This document shows, piece by piece, positions 1 through 8,359 of a stretch of DNA of 64,000 nucleotides. Numbering within the stretch: the first letter of the stretch is position 1; each line of letters begins with the position of its first letter. The position numbers were made by a program, and so were the translations under genes. Origin of the DNA: Cohaesibacter haloalkalitolerans (GTDB lineage: Bacteria; Pseudomonadota; Alphaproteobacteria; Rhizobiales; Cohaesibacteraceae); NCBI RefSeq assembly GCF_003574655.1, contig NZ_QNUM01000001.1, forward strand, positions 248,001-312,000. Reading direction: 5' to 3'. Under the pieces are notes generated by a model. The model ran no database searches. It was not told the origin of the DNA and worked only from the letters and a program-made list of their open reading frames with translations.

Positions 1-1215
1 GGCCATGGAAGCATAGGACTTGCTGGCCAGTGGGAAGAAGATCGCCTTGACGATGACGGTGATCAGCAGCACGGCAATACCGAAGTTGCCGACCAGACCA
101 TAGAGTTGGTCGATGGCCCAGAACATCGGCTTGGTGATGAAGTAGAACCAGCCCCAGTCGATCATCAGGTCGAAGTTGAGAGCGCTGGTTGTGTCTTCAA
201 CCTTGCGCAGAGTTGCAACTTCCTTGGCCCCTGCGAACAGGTTGGTCTTGTAGGACACGCTGGCACCGGCGGCCACATTGACCGCATCGCCCAGATAGTC
301 GGACTGATAGGCCGGCTTGCCGGCGATTTCATTGTAGCGGAAGCTTGGCTGGAAGGTCTGGCCCTGCGGCGGAATGACGGCCGTTGCCCAGTATTTGTCG
401 GTGATGCCAACCCAGCCCTTTGCCGTCTTGGAAGGCTGCTCGATCTTCTTCTCGGCAATATCCTTGTATTTGACTTCCTGCAGGCCGTCTTCGCCATCAA
501 CGCCGATCAGGCCTTCATGCAGAATGTAGATGCCGGAGGTATTGATGGTGCCGTGACGCGAAATCAACCCGTAGGGATAAAGCGCAACCGCTGCATCGGT
601 GGTGTTTTCAACTTTCTGGTCGATGGTAAACAGATAGTTGTTATCCACAGAGACGGTCCGCACGAAGGTCAGGCCAGTGCCATTGTCCCAAGTCAGCACA
701 AGCGGCTTGTCAAGGGTCAGCTTGGCGCCTTCAGGGGCAGTCCATACGGTGTTGGCGTTTGGCAGGGCGATGTCGCCGGAGCCGGAAACCCAGCCGAACT
801 CGGCGTAATAGGGGTTCTGGGAGCCGGAAGGTGCCATCAGCGTGATGGTCGGGCTGCCCTCGTCCAGGGTTTCGCGATACTCGTTCAGATGCAGGTCATC
901 GATACGGGCGCCGGTCAGGTTGATGGAACCGGACAGCTTGGGCGTATCGATATCGATGCGAGCCGATTGGGACAGGGCTGCCTGCGGGCTGAGCGGAACG
1001 GCGCCTGCCGTCGTTGCCGCTGCGGGTGACGTGCCCGGAGCTGGTGCGGTGTTGGTCTGTTCGGTGGTTCCTGCTTGCTCTGCCTGCTGGGCTGCAAGTT
1101 GTTCCTGCCGAGCCTTCTCTGCTTCCATGCGCGGTCCGGCGACAAAATACTGCCATCCCAGCAACACAATGAAAGACAGGGCAATGGCAAGGAAGAGATT
1201 GCGATTATTTTCCAT
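1..1215 (-). CDS. yidC: Membrane protein insertase YidC (partial, C-terminus beyond left edge)
   Basis: YidC inserts and folds inner-membrane proteins, alone or with the Sec translocon. The first 405 codons are visible. They start at MENNRNLFLAIALSF with one N-terminal membrane helix (about residues 7-24), followed by a Gln/Ala/Thr/Pro-rich linker and a large periplasmic beta domain. Near the edge a second hydrophobic stretch (VLLITVIVKAIFFPLAS) matches the first conserved insertase helix. The catalytic five-helix core is mostly outside the window. The gene follows rpmH and rnpA in the same direction, the usual bacterial order. The frame is open right to base 1. Confidence 0.95.
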   Translation of the reverse strand, partial: MENNRNLFLAIALSFIVLLGWQYFVAGPRMEAEKARQEQLAAQQAEQAGTTEQTNTAPAPGTSPAAATTAGAVPLSPQAALSQSARIDIDTPKLSGSINLTGARIDDLHLNEYRETLDEGSPTITLMAPSGSQNPYYAEFGWVSGSGDIALPNANTVWTAPEGAKLTLDKPLVLTWDNGTGLTFVRTVSVDNNYLFTIDQKVENTTDAAVALYPYGLISRHGTINTSGIYILHEGLIGVDGEDGLQEVKYKDIAEKKIEQPSKTAKGWVGITDKYWATAVIPPQGQTFQPSFRYNEIAGKPAYQSDYLGDAVNVAAGASVSYKTNLFAGAKEVATLRKVEDTTSALNFDLMIDWGWFYFITKPMFWAIDQLYGLVGNFGIAVLLITVIVKAIFFPLASKSYASMA

Positions 1216-1443
1216 CGACTTTCTTCATCCCATTATTGAGTGCCGAACTTGCTTTCCGACCCGTGTGGTTAAGATCTGACAAATCCGACTTGATACACAC
1301 CCAATTGGCGGCTTGATGCTGCCGAGTCAAGTGTTTCGTTTCATTTTGAGCGCCTCGACCCGGCTACCCGGTGGCAGGGATCAGGACAATTTCGTAAGCT
1401 TGTTGATGAACTGCATCCTGACGTGACTGACGTAGACAGGAGA

Positions 1444-1887
1444 TCAGTTCCGGTCTTGCACCTCTTCATAACCCGGCTTGCCGGTTTGAGAAGGGCTTCT
1501 TGATGACTGGTCGGCCTTTACGGTTCGAATGGGCGTACGACGTCCCCTATCGGTCTTGCCAGAAGCAAGATCGCGCACACATCCCTTGAAATCTGCACAG
1601 AGAGAATCGAAAGGCAGATGCAACGCGCCTATACGCCCGATGAGAACATAGTCCCAACCGGATTGAAGAATCTCCGGCCCCAGAAGTCTCGCCACTTCGC
1701 GCAACCGGCGTTTCACCCTGTTGCGAATCACTGCGTTGCCGACCTTCTTGGTCACCGTGAAACCGACACGAGCCGGATCCTTGTCTTCTGGCACGCGCTT
1801 GATGGCCTGAAGCACAAAACCGCGACGCGAGAGTCGTCCCCCCTTGGCCGCGGCTAAGAATTCGCTGCGCTTTTTCAATCGAAGCAT
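1444..1887 (-). CDS. rnpA: Ribonuclease P protein component
   Basis: This is the small basic protein subunit of RNase P, which helps the catalytic RNA trim tRNA 5' leaders. The 147-residue product contains the family core: a FxxxxxGxRL-like start (SEFLAAAKGGRL), a VGFTVTKKVGNAV stretch, and the signature RNRVKRRLREV RNA-binding helix. The frame stays open about 190 bases further upstream, but the start at MLRLKKRSEF is preferred because GGAGGC lies just before it and the upstream extension would overlap rpmH. The C-terminal 30 residues are basic and low in complexity. It lies 131 bases downstream of rpmH and is probably cotranscribed with it. Confidence 0.95.
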   Translation of the reverse strand: MLRLKKRSEFLAAAKGGRLSRRGFVLQAIKRVPEDKDPARVGFTVTKKVGNAVIRNRVKRRLREVARLLGPEILQSGWDYVLIGRIGALHLPFDSLCADFKGCVRDLASGKTDRGRRTPIRTVKADQSSRSPSQTGKPGYEEVQDRN

Positions 1888-2017
1888 GTTGCCTCCTTGA
1901 AGCGCTTCTTGGGACAGCATCAAGAGGGAGACCCTCGCAAAATGGTTGTCCCGGACATGCAAAACCGCCAGATTTGAAGCACGACAGCTTAAATTCTGGC
2001 GGTTGATGCGATTTGCC

Positions 2018-2152
2018 TTAGGCAGAGAGACGCTTGCGTCCTTTTGCACGGCGGCGAGCCAAGACCTCACGGCCATTTTTGGTTGCCATGCGAGCCCGGA
2101 AGCCGTGGCGGCGCTTGCGCACCAGTCGGCTTGGCTGATAAGTCCGTTTCAT
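2018..2152 (-). CDS. rpmH: 50S ribosomal protein L34
   Basis: This is a 44-residue ribosomal large-subunit protein. Translation of the minus strand gives [18 protein letters not shown]..., then [20 protein letters not shown] and KRLSA, the canonical L34 sequence over its full length. The start is the only reasonable ATG and the stop is TAA. It is the first gene of the rpmH-rnpA-yidC cluster and has a well-formed promoter about 115 bases upstream. Confidence 0.97.
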   Translation of the reverse strand: MKRTYQPSRLVRKRRHGFRARMATKNGREVLARRRAKGRKRLSA

Positions 2153-2266
2153 GGGCTTTATACCGCTTGCGCGGCCCCTTATTTGATTTTCTCAAATCCT
2201 ACCAGAGCGGTAAAAAGAAGCGCCTCCAGAGAGACGCTTTCCGCTATCCTGATACACTTGGTCCGG

Positions 2267-2295
2267 CTTATACGGAGATGCGGGCTTTGAGTCAA
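2267..2295 (-). promoter_or_regulatory. Sigma70-type promoter for rpmH-rnpA-yidC
   Basis: On the minus strand, TTGACT (complement of 2290-2295) is followed after exactly 17 bases by TATAAG (complement of 2267-2272). This is a near-consensus housekeeping promoter pointing at rpmH, leaving a leader of about 105 bases. The gene-free stretch 2153-2542 holds this promoter on the minus strand; I saw no further gene in it. Confidence 0.7.
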
Positions 2296-2542
2296 TCGTC
2301 AGCAACGAAAAAACGCCAAATTTTGCCCCTGTTGCACGCAACAATCGACTCATTCACCGCAAACACCGTCGATAATCACATGATGAGGCGTTCCGGTCAC
2401 GCTGCCGTGACGCGCCATCAACCGCCGATCAAATGACGGTGAGAGGCCCCTCAAGGCGTAATTTTCAGGCTATATACGACTTATCTGGAATTTAGCCTTC
2501 AGGGCTTATCCTTCATTGTAGAGGCAGCAAGGACATGTGTTG

Positions 2543-3340
2543 ATGACCGATCAGGCCAACCAAATCAGTCAGGGATCGACTATGGCAGGCACTTTGAAAA
2601 AGTGGAGTCCGTTGCTGATTCTGCTGGCCCTGATGCTGTTCGGATTCTCGCAGGGCTGGCACCATTATTTCACCCTTGAAACGCTTGTCCGCAATCGCGA
2701 AAGGCTTTCCGGCTATGTCGCCGATCACTTCGCCCTGACGCTCATCGGCTATGGGCTGCTCTATGCGCTGGCCGTGGCGATTTCCTTTCCCGGCGCGAGC
2801 TTCCTGACGATTGTCGGCGGACTGCTGTTTGGCTGGGTGGTGGGGGGCACTGCCACGATTCTGGCGGCAACGATCGGAGCCGGAGCGGTCTTTCTTGCGG
2901 CACGCTCGGCCTTCGGTTCATCGCTCAGGGCACGGGCAGGCAGCTTTGCCGAACGGTTTGCCTCCGGCTTCCGGCAGGATGCCTTCAGCTACATGCTGTT
3001 TCTGCGGCTTGTGCCGCTGTTTCCCTTCTGGCTGGTCAACATCGTGCCCGCCCTCTTTGAGGTGCGGCTCGGAACCTATCTCGTGGCGACCCTTATCGGT
3101 ATCCTGCCCGGCACCTTCGCCTATGCACTGGTGGGTGCCGGGCTCGACAGCGTGATTGCCGCTCAGCTGGCGAGCAATCCTGCCTGTCTGGAAGACCCGG
3201 CTTGTTCCCTTTCCCTCGACACCAGCTCGGTGATCACGGGCGAACTGATCGCCGCCTTTGTCGCAATGGGGGTTGTTTCCCTGTTGCCGCCGCTCCTAAA
3301 GGCATGGCGAAGAAAACGGGGCGGTTCAGAATCCGCTTGA
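2543..3340 (+). CDS. TVP38/TMEM64 (DedA/SNARE-associated type) membrane protein
   Basis: A 265-residue inner-membrane protein with about five hydrophobic helices. The central region has the TVP38/DedA signature: SFPGASFLTIVGGLLFGW, then a Gly/Ala-rich helix (AATIGAGAVFLAAR), FLRLVPLFPFWLVN and GILPGTFAYALVGAG. The family is implicated in lipid scrambling or transport, but the substrate here is unknown. The start at 2543 has AAGGA nine bases upstream; ATG 2582 is also possible. The next gene is a flavoprotein disulfide oxidoreductase. TVP38 proteins are often encoded next to, or fused with, such flavoproteins, so a joint function is plausible. Confidence 0.85.
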   Translation: MTDQANQISQGSTMAGTLKKWSPLLILLALMLFGFSQGWHHYFTLETLVRNRERLSGYVADHFALTLIGYGLLYALAVAISFPGASFLTIVGGLLFGWVVGGTATILAATIGAGAVFLAARSAFGSSLRARAGSFAERFASGFRQDAFSYMLFLRLVPLFPFWLVNIVPALFEVRLGTYLVATLIGILPGTFAYALVGAGLDSVIAAQLASNPACLEDPACSLSLDTSSVITGELIAAFVAMGVVSLLPPLLKAWRRKRGGSESA

Positions 3341-3401
3341 GAAACCCCGTGAACAGGCGTCATAAATACTAATGCTGGCACTCATCTGATTGGAACAAGC
3401 C

Positions 3402-4871
3402 ATGAGCGAGCAATTTCGAGCCGACATCTGTATCATCGGGGCAGGGTCCGGAGGGCTGACTGTCGCGGCAGCGATGGCAGCCTTTGGCGAAACAGTTGTG
3501 TTGTTTGAAAAGGGCGACATGGGCGGTGACTGCCTGAATACCGGCTGCGTGCCCTCCAAGGCCATGATCGCTGCGGCAAAACGCGCCCAGTCCATGCGCG
3601 AAGCCAGCCGGTTCGGGGTGAGTTCTGTGGAGCCAAGAATCGACTATCAGGCCGTCCATGATCATATCCGCTCGGTCATTGCGGCCATTGCACCCAATGA
3701 TTCAGTCGAGCGCTTCGAAGCGCTGGGTGTGCGAGTCATCAAGTCTGCCGCCCGGTTCAAGGACAAGCGAACCGTGGTCAGCGCCGACGGGGAGATCGAG
3801 GTCAAGGCCCGTGCCTTCGTCATCGCCACCGGTTCTTCGCCTGCCATTCCGCCCATCAGCGGGCTCGATACTGTCGACTATCTGACCAACGAGACCTTTT
3901 TTTCTCTCACAGAGCGCCCGGACAAGCTCGTGATCATCGGCGGTGGCCCGATCGGACTGGAACTGGCGCAGGCCCAGCGACGGCTCGGAGCCGAGGTCGT
4001 CGTGCTGGAAGCCTTCTCGCTGCTATCAAGAGAAGACCCGGAACTTTCCTCACTGGTCGGCAACCGGCTGCGCCGCGAAGGGATCACCATCCACGAGGGT
4101 GCAAAGATCACCCGCATCGATCCGCCGACCAACCCGGAGGCCCATCCTCACGGCGCAAGAATCCGTTTTAGCGTGCCTCGGGAAGACGGCAAAGGCGAGA
4201 CGGACGAGGAAATCCTCGACGCCAGCCATCTGCTGGTCGCGACGGGCCGGACAGCCAATGTCGACGGGCTCGGGCTGGAGGCCGCCGGGATTGGCTATGA
4301 CAGGCGCGGAATTGCCGTCAAACCGACCCTCAGGACCAGCAACCGCCGGGTCTATGCCATCGGCGATGTAACCGGCGGCATGCAGTTCACCCATGTGGCT
4401 GGCTATCATGCCGGGTTGGTGGTGCGCAACATTCTGTTCAGGCTCGGCGCCAAGGAAGACCTCGGCATCCTGCCGCGGGTGACCTTCACCGACCCAGAAC
4501 TGGCCCATGTGGGCTTTGACGAGGGGCAGGCTCGCCAAAAATTCGGCAAGATCCGCATCTTGCGCTGGCCCTATGGCGACAACGACCGGGCACAGGCGGA
4601 GCGGCAGACCGGCGGGTTTATCAAGATCATCCTCAACAGGAAGGGTGTGGTGATCGGCGCTTCGGTGGTGGGCGCCAATGCAGGCGAGATCATCAACATG
4701 TGGGCGCTAATTGTTTCGCAGAAGATGAATATCAAAGCCGTAACGGGCTATGTCTCGCCCTATCCAACCTTCTCGGAGATCGGGCGCAGGGCCGCAATCA
4801 GCTCCTTTTCCGATCTTCCGGGTAAATCTGGCGTCCGGTCCATCATCTCGCTGCTCAAAAAATTCGGATAG
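3402..4871 (+). CDS. FAD-dependent pyridine nucleotide-disulfide oxidoreductase (MerA/Lpd-like)
   Basis: A 489-residue cytoplasmic flavoprotein of the class I disulfide reductase family. Visible features are the N-terminal FAD motif GAGSGG (residues 13-18), the redox-active pair C44/C49 in GGDCLNTGCVPSK, a second dinucleotide-binding motif GGGPIGLELA, the second FAD motif YAIGDVTGG, and the C-terminal dimerisation domain. The usual catalytic His of the HPT motif is replaced: the sequence reads SPYPTFSE, as in mercuric reductase-like members. No HMA domain or C-terminal cysteine pair is present, so true mercuric reductase activity is not supported. It lies 61 bases after the TVP38 gene, probably in the same operon. 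Confidence 0.85.
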   Translation: MSEQFRADICIIGAGSGGLTVAAAMAAFGETVVLFEKGDMGGDCLNTGCVPSKAMIAAAKRAQSMREASRFGVSSVEPRIDYQAVHDHIRSVIAAIAPNDSVERFEALGVRVIKSAARFKDKRTVVSADGEIEVKARAFVIATGSSPAIPPISGLDTVDYLTNETFFSLTERPDKLVIIGGGPIGLELAQAQRRLGAEVVVLEAFSLLSREDPELSSLVGNRLRREGITIHEGAKITRIDPPTNPEAHPHGARIRFSVPREDGKGETDEEILDASHLLVATGRTANVDGLGLEAAGIGYDRRGIAVKPTLRTSNRRVYAIGDVTGGMQFTHVAGYHAGLVVRNILFRLGAKEDLGILPRVTFTDPELAHVGFDEGQARQKFGKIRILRWPYGDNDRAQAERQTGGFIKIILNRKGVVIGASVVGANAGEIINMWALIVSQKMNIKAVTGYVSPYPTFSEIGRRAAISSFSDLPGKSGVRSIISLLKKFG

Positions 4872-4957
4872 GGGATGCAACGCGGCACATTTCGGGGTAA
4901 GACTGGCTTCTGTTGACGAAATTTGACCAGAAGCCCTAAACGACCCCAGAGCCCCCC

Positions 4958-5386
4958 ATGTCCGAGCGCATAGTCATCAAGGAAGGCCTGAGCCTCGATG
5001 CAGACGAACTGCAGGAGCGCTTCATTCGTTCGTCCGGTCCGGGCGGGCAGAATGTCAACAAGGTATCCACAGCAGTTGAATTGCGCTTCGATGTGCGCAA
5101 CTCACCGTCCCTGCCAGCTTATATCAAGGCCAATCTTCGGCGGCAGGCTGCCCATCTGATGACGCAGGAGGGCGAACTGGTGATGCAGGTGCAAACTCAT
5201 CGCACCCAGGCCAGAAATCGCGAAGAGGCCATCGAGCGTCTTGTTGCCCTGATCGAGAAAGCCGCCTATCGACCGAAACGGCGCATCGCCACCAAGCCGA
5301 CCAAGGCCAGCAAACAGCGCCGCATGGACAGCAAGACCAAGCGCGGCACGATCAAGAAGCTGAGATCCTCGAAGTCCTACGACTGA
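4958..5386 (+). CDS. arfB: Alternative ribosome-rescue factor ArfB (class I release factor-like peptidyl-tRNA hydrolase)
   Basis: ArfB releases nascent chains from ribosomes stalled on mRNAs without a stop codon. The 142-residue protein has the GGQ catalytic motif in SSGPGGQNVNKV near residue 30. It ends with the long Lys/Arg-rich tail (KPTKASKQRRMDSKTKR) that enters the empty mRNA channel. It lacks the codon-recognition domains of RF1/RF2, as expected for the family. It converges on the yifB-type gene. The 171-base spacer between them contains a short direct repeat near 5398-5422 and an inverted GCCAATG/CATTGGC pair but no T run. Confidence 0.93.
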   Translation: MSERIVIKEGLSLDADELQERFIRSSGPGGQNVNKVSTAVELRFDVRNSPSLPAYIKANLRRQAAHLMTQEGELVMQVQTHRTQARNREEAIERLVALIEKAAYRPKRRIATKPTKASKQRRMDSKTKRGTIKKLRSSKSYD

Positions 5387-5557
5387 TCGCCGACTTGCCC
5401 CCTGACTGGCCCCCCTGACTGGCCAATGATTGACCGCCTGCTGACCACCATTGGCAATTTGCAGCGACATCAGCCCACTCTCTCCACCTTCCTTCCACTC
5501 GACAAAAGCCGGGCAGCTCCCTTTCAGATTGACCTGCTCCACCTTCCTGTGCCCCTT

Positions 5558-7084
5558 TCAGGCCACCAACGATGGCGTGGCCACGCGATAACCAAGGGCT
5601 TCGGCGATTTCCTCACTGCCCGGCTGCGGACGTCCGGCAAGGTCTGCAAGGGTACGCGCCAACTTCAGCACCCTGTGATAGCCACGGGCAGACAGGGCCA
5701 TGGTCTCGGCCGCATGGGCAAGCAGAATGCGGGCGTCTCCCTTCAGCTCGCAGATCTGCTCGATCAGGCTGGCCGGGCATTGGGCATTGGTGATGATATG
5801 GCCGACCCCGAGCGCCGCGAAGCGTTCCCGCTGCACCTTCCTCGCCTGTCTGACCCGAGCGCCGACCTCGGCCGATCCCTCCTTTGCGGGTGGCAGCATC
5901 AGATCGCTGGCCGAGACCGCGGGCACTTCCACCCGAAGATCGAACCGGTCCAGCAAGGGCCCGGATATGCGCGCCTGATAGTCGGCCGCACAGTGGGCTC
6001 CGCGTTTGCAGACATAGCCCGGTTCACCGGCATGGCCACAACGGCAGGGATTCATGGCGGCAATCAGCTGAAAGCGGGCCGGATAGGTCACCCGGTGGTT
6101 GGCCCGAGCGATCACCGCCTCACCGCTTTCAATCGGTTGCCGCAAACTGTCGAGCACCTGCGGCGAGAATTCGGGCAGTTCATCCAGAAACAGGATGCCA
6201 TTGTGCGCCAGCGCCACTTCCCCCGGCTTGGCCCGCATGCCGCCACCGACCATGGCAGCCATGGAGGCGGAATGGTGAGGGTTGCGAAACGGCCGCTCGG
6301 CGGTCAACTGTCCGTTGGGCAACAGACCGGCAATGGAATGGATCATCGAGACATCCAACAGCTCGGCTGGGGTAAGCGGCGGCAGAATGGTTGGCAGGCG
6401 AGAGGCAAGCATCGACTTGCCGGAACCGGGCGGGCCGACCATCAGCATGTTGTGGCCACCGGCAGCGGTCACCTCGAGCGCCCGCTTGGCCATCTCCTGA
6501 CCCTTGATGTCCCGAAGGTCGAGAAAGGAATCACCGGGTTGGCGAATCGACGCCCTCGGGCGGGAGAGCACCTGACTGCCCTTGAAATGATTGGCCAGCG
6601 CAATGAGGCTGTCGGGGGCCAGTATGTCCATGTCCGGATCGGCCCATGCCGCTTCCGGCCCGCATGAAGCCGGGCAGATCAGCCCACGCTCCTCGATATT
6701 GGCGGCAATGGCAGCAGGCAGAACCCCGACCACGGCGGCCAGCCGACCATCCAGAGACAATTCGCCAAGCACGGTGAAGGCGTCAAGACAGTCGGCAGGA
6801 ATGGCGCCGATGGCGGCCATCAGGCCAAGGGCAATCGGCAGATCGAAGTGACTGCCCTCCTTGGGCAGGTCGGCGGGAGCCAGATTGATGGTGATGCGCT
6901 TGGGTGGCAGCGACAGGCCGGAAGCAGAAAGCGCCGCCCGTACCCGCTCACGGCTCTCACCAACCGCCTTGTCGGGCAAGCCGACAATGGTGAAGGCAGG
7001 CAAACCGGAGGCCACGTGAACCTGCACATCCACCGGCGTTGCCGCTATGCCCTGAAAGGAAACTGTCTGAACATGGGAAACCAT
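5558..7084 (-). CDS. comM: YifB/ComM-family Mg-chelatase-like AAA+ ATPase
   Basis: A 508-residue AAA+ protein. In ComM, the best-studied member, the activity is branch migration during natural transformation. Domains in order are an N-terminal Lon-protease-like fold (about 1-170, starting MVSHVQTVSFQGI), a Mg-chelatase AAA+ core with Walker A GPPGSGKSM and Walker B GILFLDELPEF, and the C-terminal Mg_chelatase_C helices (ARGYHRVLKLARTLADL). A four-cysteine patch (CRCGHAGEPGYVCKRGAHC) typical of this family is present. Its role in a bacterium of unknown competence is uncertain. It is divergent from ogt. Confidence 0.92.
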   Translation of the reverse strand: MVSHVQTVSFQGIAATPVDVQVHVASGLPAFTIVGLPDKAVGESRERVRAALSASGLSLPPKRITINLAPADLPKEGSHFDLPIALGLMAAIGAIPADCLDAFTVLGELSLDGRLAAVVGVLPAAIAANIEERGLICPASCGPEAAWADPDMDILAPDSLIALANHFKGSQVLSRPRASIRQPGDSFLDLRDIKGQEMAKRALEVTAAGGHNMLMVGPPGSGKSMLASRLPTILPPLTPAELLDVSMIHSIAGLLPNGQLTAERPFRNPHHSASMAAMVGGGMRAKPGEVALAHNGILFLDELPEFSPQVLDSLRQPIESGEAVIARANHRVTYPARFQLIAAMNPCRCGHAGEPGYVCKRGAHCAADYQARISGPLLDRFDLRVEVPAVSASDLMLPPAKEGSAEVGARVRQARKVQRERFAALGVGHIITNAQCPASLIEQICELKGDARILLAHAAETMALSARGYHRVLKLARTLADLAGRPQPGSEEIAEALGYRVATPSLVA

Positions 7085-7248
7085 GGCGAACTCGATAGTG
7101 AAAATGCATAAAACTATTTATACGTGATGAAGATGTTTCGGCAACTTTATGATGCTTTCGGTTGCACTTCAAGAACAATATGTGAACAAACGCTTTTGCT
7201 TCACAAGGAATTCAGCTACAGTGAAGGTAACCAACCAACAGGTGACAC

Positions 7249-7776
7249 GTGACCGAACAGGACATCTGCTTTTGCTACCATGAGAGCCCCATCGGGGCGC
7301 TGCTGCTTTCAGGCAGCCAGGAGTGCATCCATGCGCTGACCTTTCCAAAGGAGGGGGAACCGGCGCTGGCTAACGTGCGCTGGCGCAAGGATGCGGACGC
7401 TTTTGCCAAGGTGCGTCGCGAGCTTGATGCCTATTTCAACAAGACGCTGCAGCGTTTCACCGTTCCCTACCTGCTCAAGGGCTCTCCCTTCCAGCTTGCT
7501 GTCTGGAGGGCGCTTTGCGCCATCCCCTATGGCAGCGTGACCAACTATGGCGATATCGCCGTGCGGGTCGGCAAACCCAAGGGTGCCCAAGCGGTCGGCA
7601 TGGCCAATCATGCCAATCCGCTACCGATCATTGTCCCCTGTCACCGGGTCATCGGAGCGGACGGATCACTGGTGGGGTTCGGAGGCGGGCTGGAACTGAA
7701 GACATGGCTGCTGGCGCATGAGGGCATCACCCCGGGCAACATCTGCAGTCCGGGGCAGTTGGGTTTCGATTTCTGA
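7249..7776 (+). CDS. ogt: Methylated-DNA--protein-cysteine S-methyltransferase (Ogt type)
   Basis: A suicide repair enzyme that moves alkyl groups from O6-alkylguanine or O4-alkylthymine to its own cysteine. The 175-residue protein has the active-site motif PCHRVIG, preceded by a winged-helix segment (FQLAVWRALCAIPYG) that includes the arginine finger region. The start is a GTG with AGGTGA just upstream; no better ATG exists. It is a single-domain enzyme without the regulatory parts of Ada. A second alkyltransferase with an AraC domain is encoded near 42 kb. Confidence 0.93.
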   Translation: MTEQDICFCYHESPIGALLLSGSQECIHALTFPKEGEPALANVRWRKDADAFAKVRRELDAYFNKTLQRFTVPYLLKGSPFQLAVWRALCAIPYGSVTNYGDIAVRVGKPKGAQAVGMANHANPLPIIVPCHRVIGADGSLVGFGGGLELKTWLLAHEGITPGNICSPGQLGFDF

Positions 7777-7779
7777 AGT

Positions 7780-8313
7780 CTAGATCCAGCGGCGCACGCG
7801 GGCGCAATAGTCGGCGTAATCCGCACCGAATGCTGCCCCGAGATAGGCTTCCTCGCGGGGAATGACGAAGCGATCCAGATAGACAAACATGATGAGGAAC
7901 GCCAGCAGGAAGGGCAGGCTGTCGAACAGGATGGTGCCACCGAGCAGCATGACCACGAAGCCAACATACATGGGATTGCGACTGAAGCGAAAGGCGCCGC
8001 CGTCGACAAGGCGGGATGCGGCCACTGCCGTGTTGAGGCTGGTGCCGACCAGACGGAAATGCACAAAGCCCCACCCCATGAAGGCAAAGCCCGCCATGCC
8101 GATGAGAAACCCCGCAATGACCAGCACCACCACAGGCACTCCGACCGCAGACAATGGGCCAATGTCGAAGAAGAAAGTCCATTCGAGCGCCAGCGCACCG
8201 CCACCACACAAAACAAAGATCAGCGGCGGGATGGCAAAACGAATGCCCGGAGACGTCGGGGAGGGCGACGCCGGGAAAGCCGGGGCGTTTGGCTTTTGCT
8301 GATGTGTACGCAT
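7780..8313 (-). CDS. Isoprenylcysteine/phospholipid methyltransferase-like membrane protein
   Basis: A 177-residue protein with four to five hydrophobic helices. The second half carries the signature of the membrane methyltransferase superfamily (ICMT/PEMT): RFSRNPMYVGFVVMLLG, where RNPMY contacts S-adenosylmethionine, and the C-terminal EEAYLGAAFGADYADYCARV with conserved acidic and aromatic residues. The substrate cannot be told from sequence; bacterial members methylate lipids or isoprenoids. The first 25 residues are Pro/Ser-rich. Its stop is 4 bases from the ogt stop, so the two genes converge tightly. It follows the diheme peroxidase gene by 46 bases in the same direction and is probably cotranscribed. 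Confidence 0.8.
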   Translation of the reverse strand: MRTHQQKPNAPAFPASPSPTSPGIRFAIPPLIFVLCGGGALALEWTFFFDIGPLSAVGVPVVVLVIAGFLIGMAGFAFMGWGFVHFRLVGTSLNTAVAASRLVDGGAFRFSRNPMYVGFVVMLLGGTILFDSLPFLLAFLIMFVYLDRFVIPREEAYLGAAFGADYADYCARVRRWI

Positions 8314-8359
8314 GGTCCTTGTTTCTTTCTCGTCCCGCCCGCCGCAATGTCGGCGGAGC

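Noticed and set aside
5387-5557. Direct repeat and inverted pair in the arfB-comM spacer as an attachment site or terminator
   Set aside because: The repeat is only two short copies without integrase or mobile genes nearby, and the inverted pair has a 21-base loop and no T run.
5426-6667. A 413-codon plus-strand open frame opposite the comM-type gene
   Set aside because: It is antisense to a protein with Walker A and B and the family cysteine motif, and shows no motif of its own.
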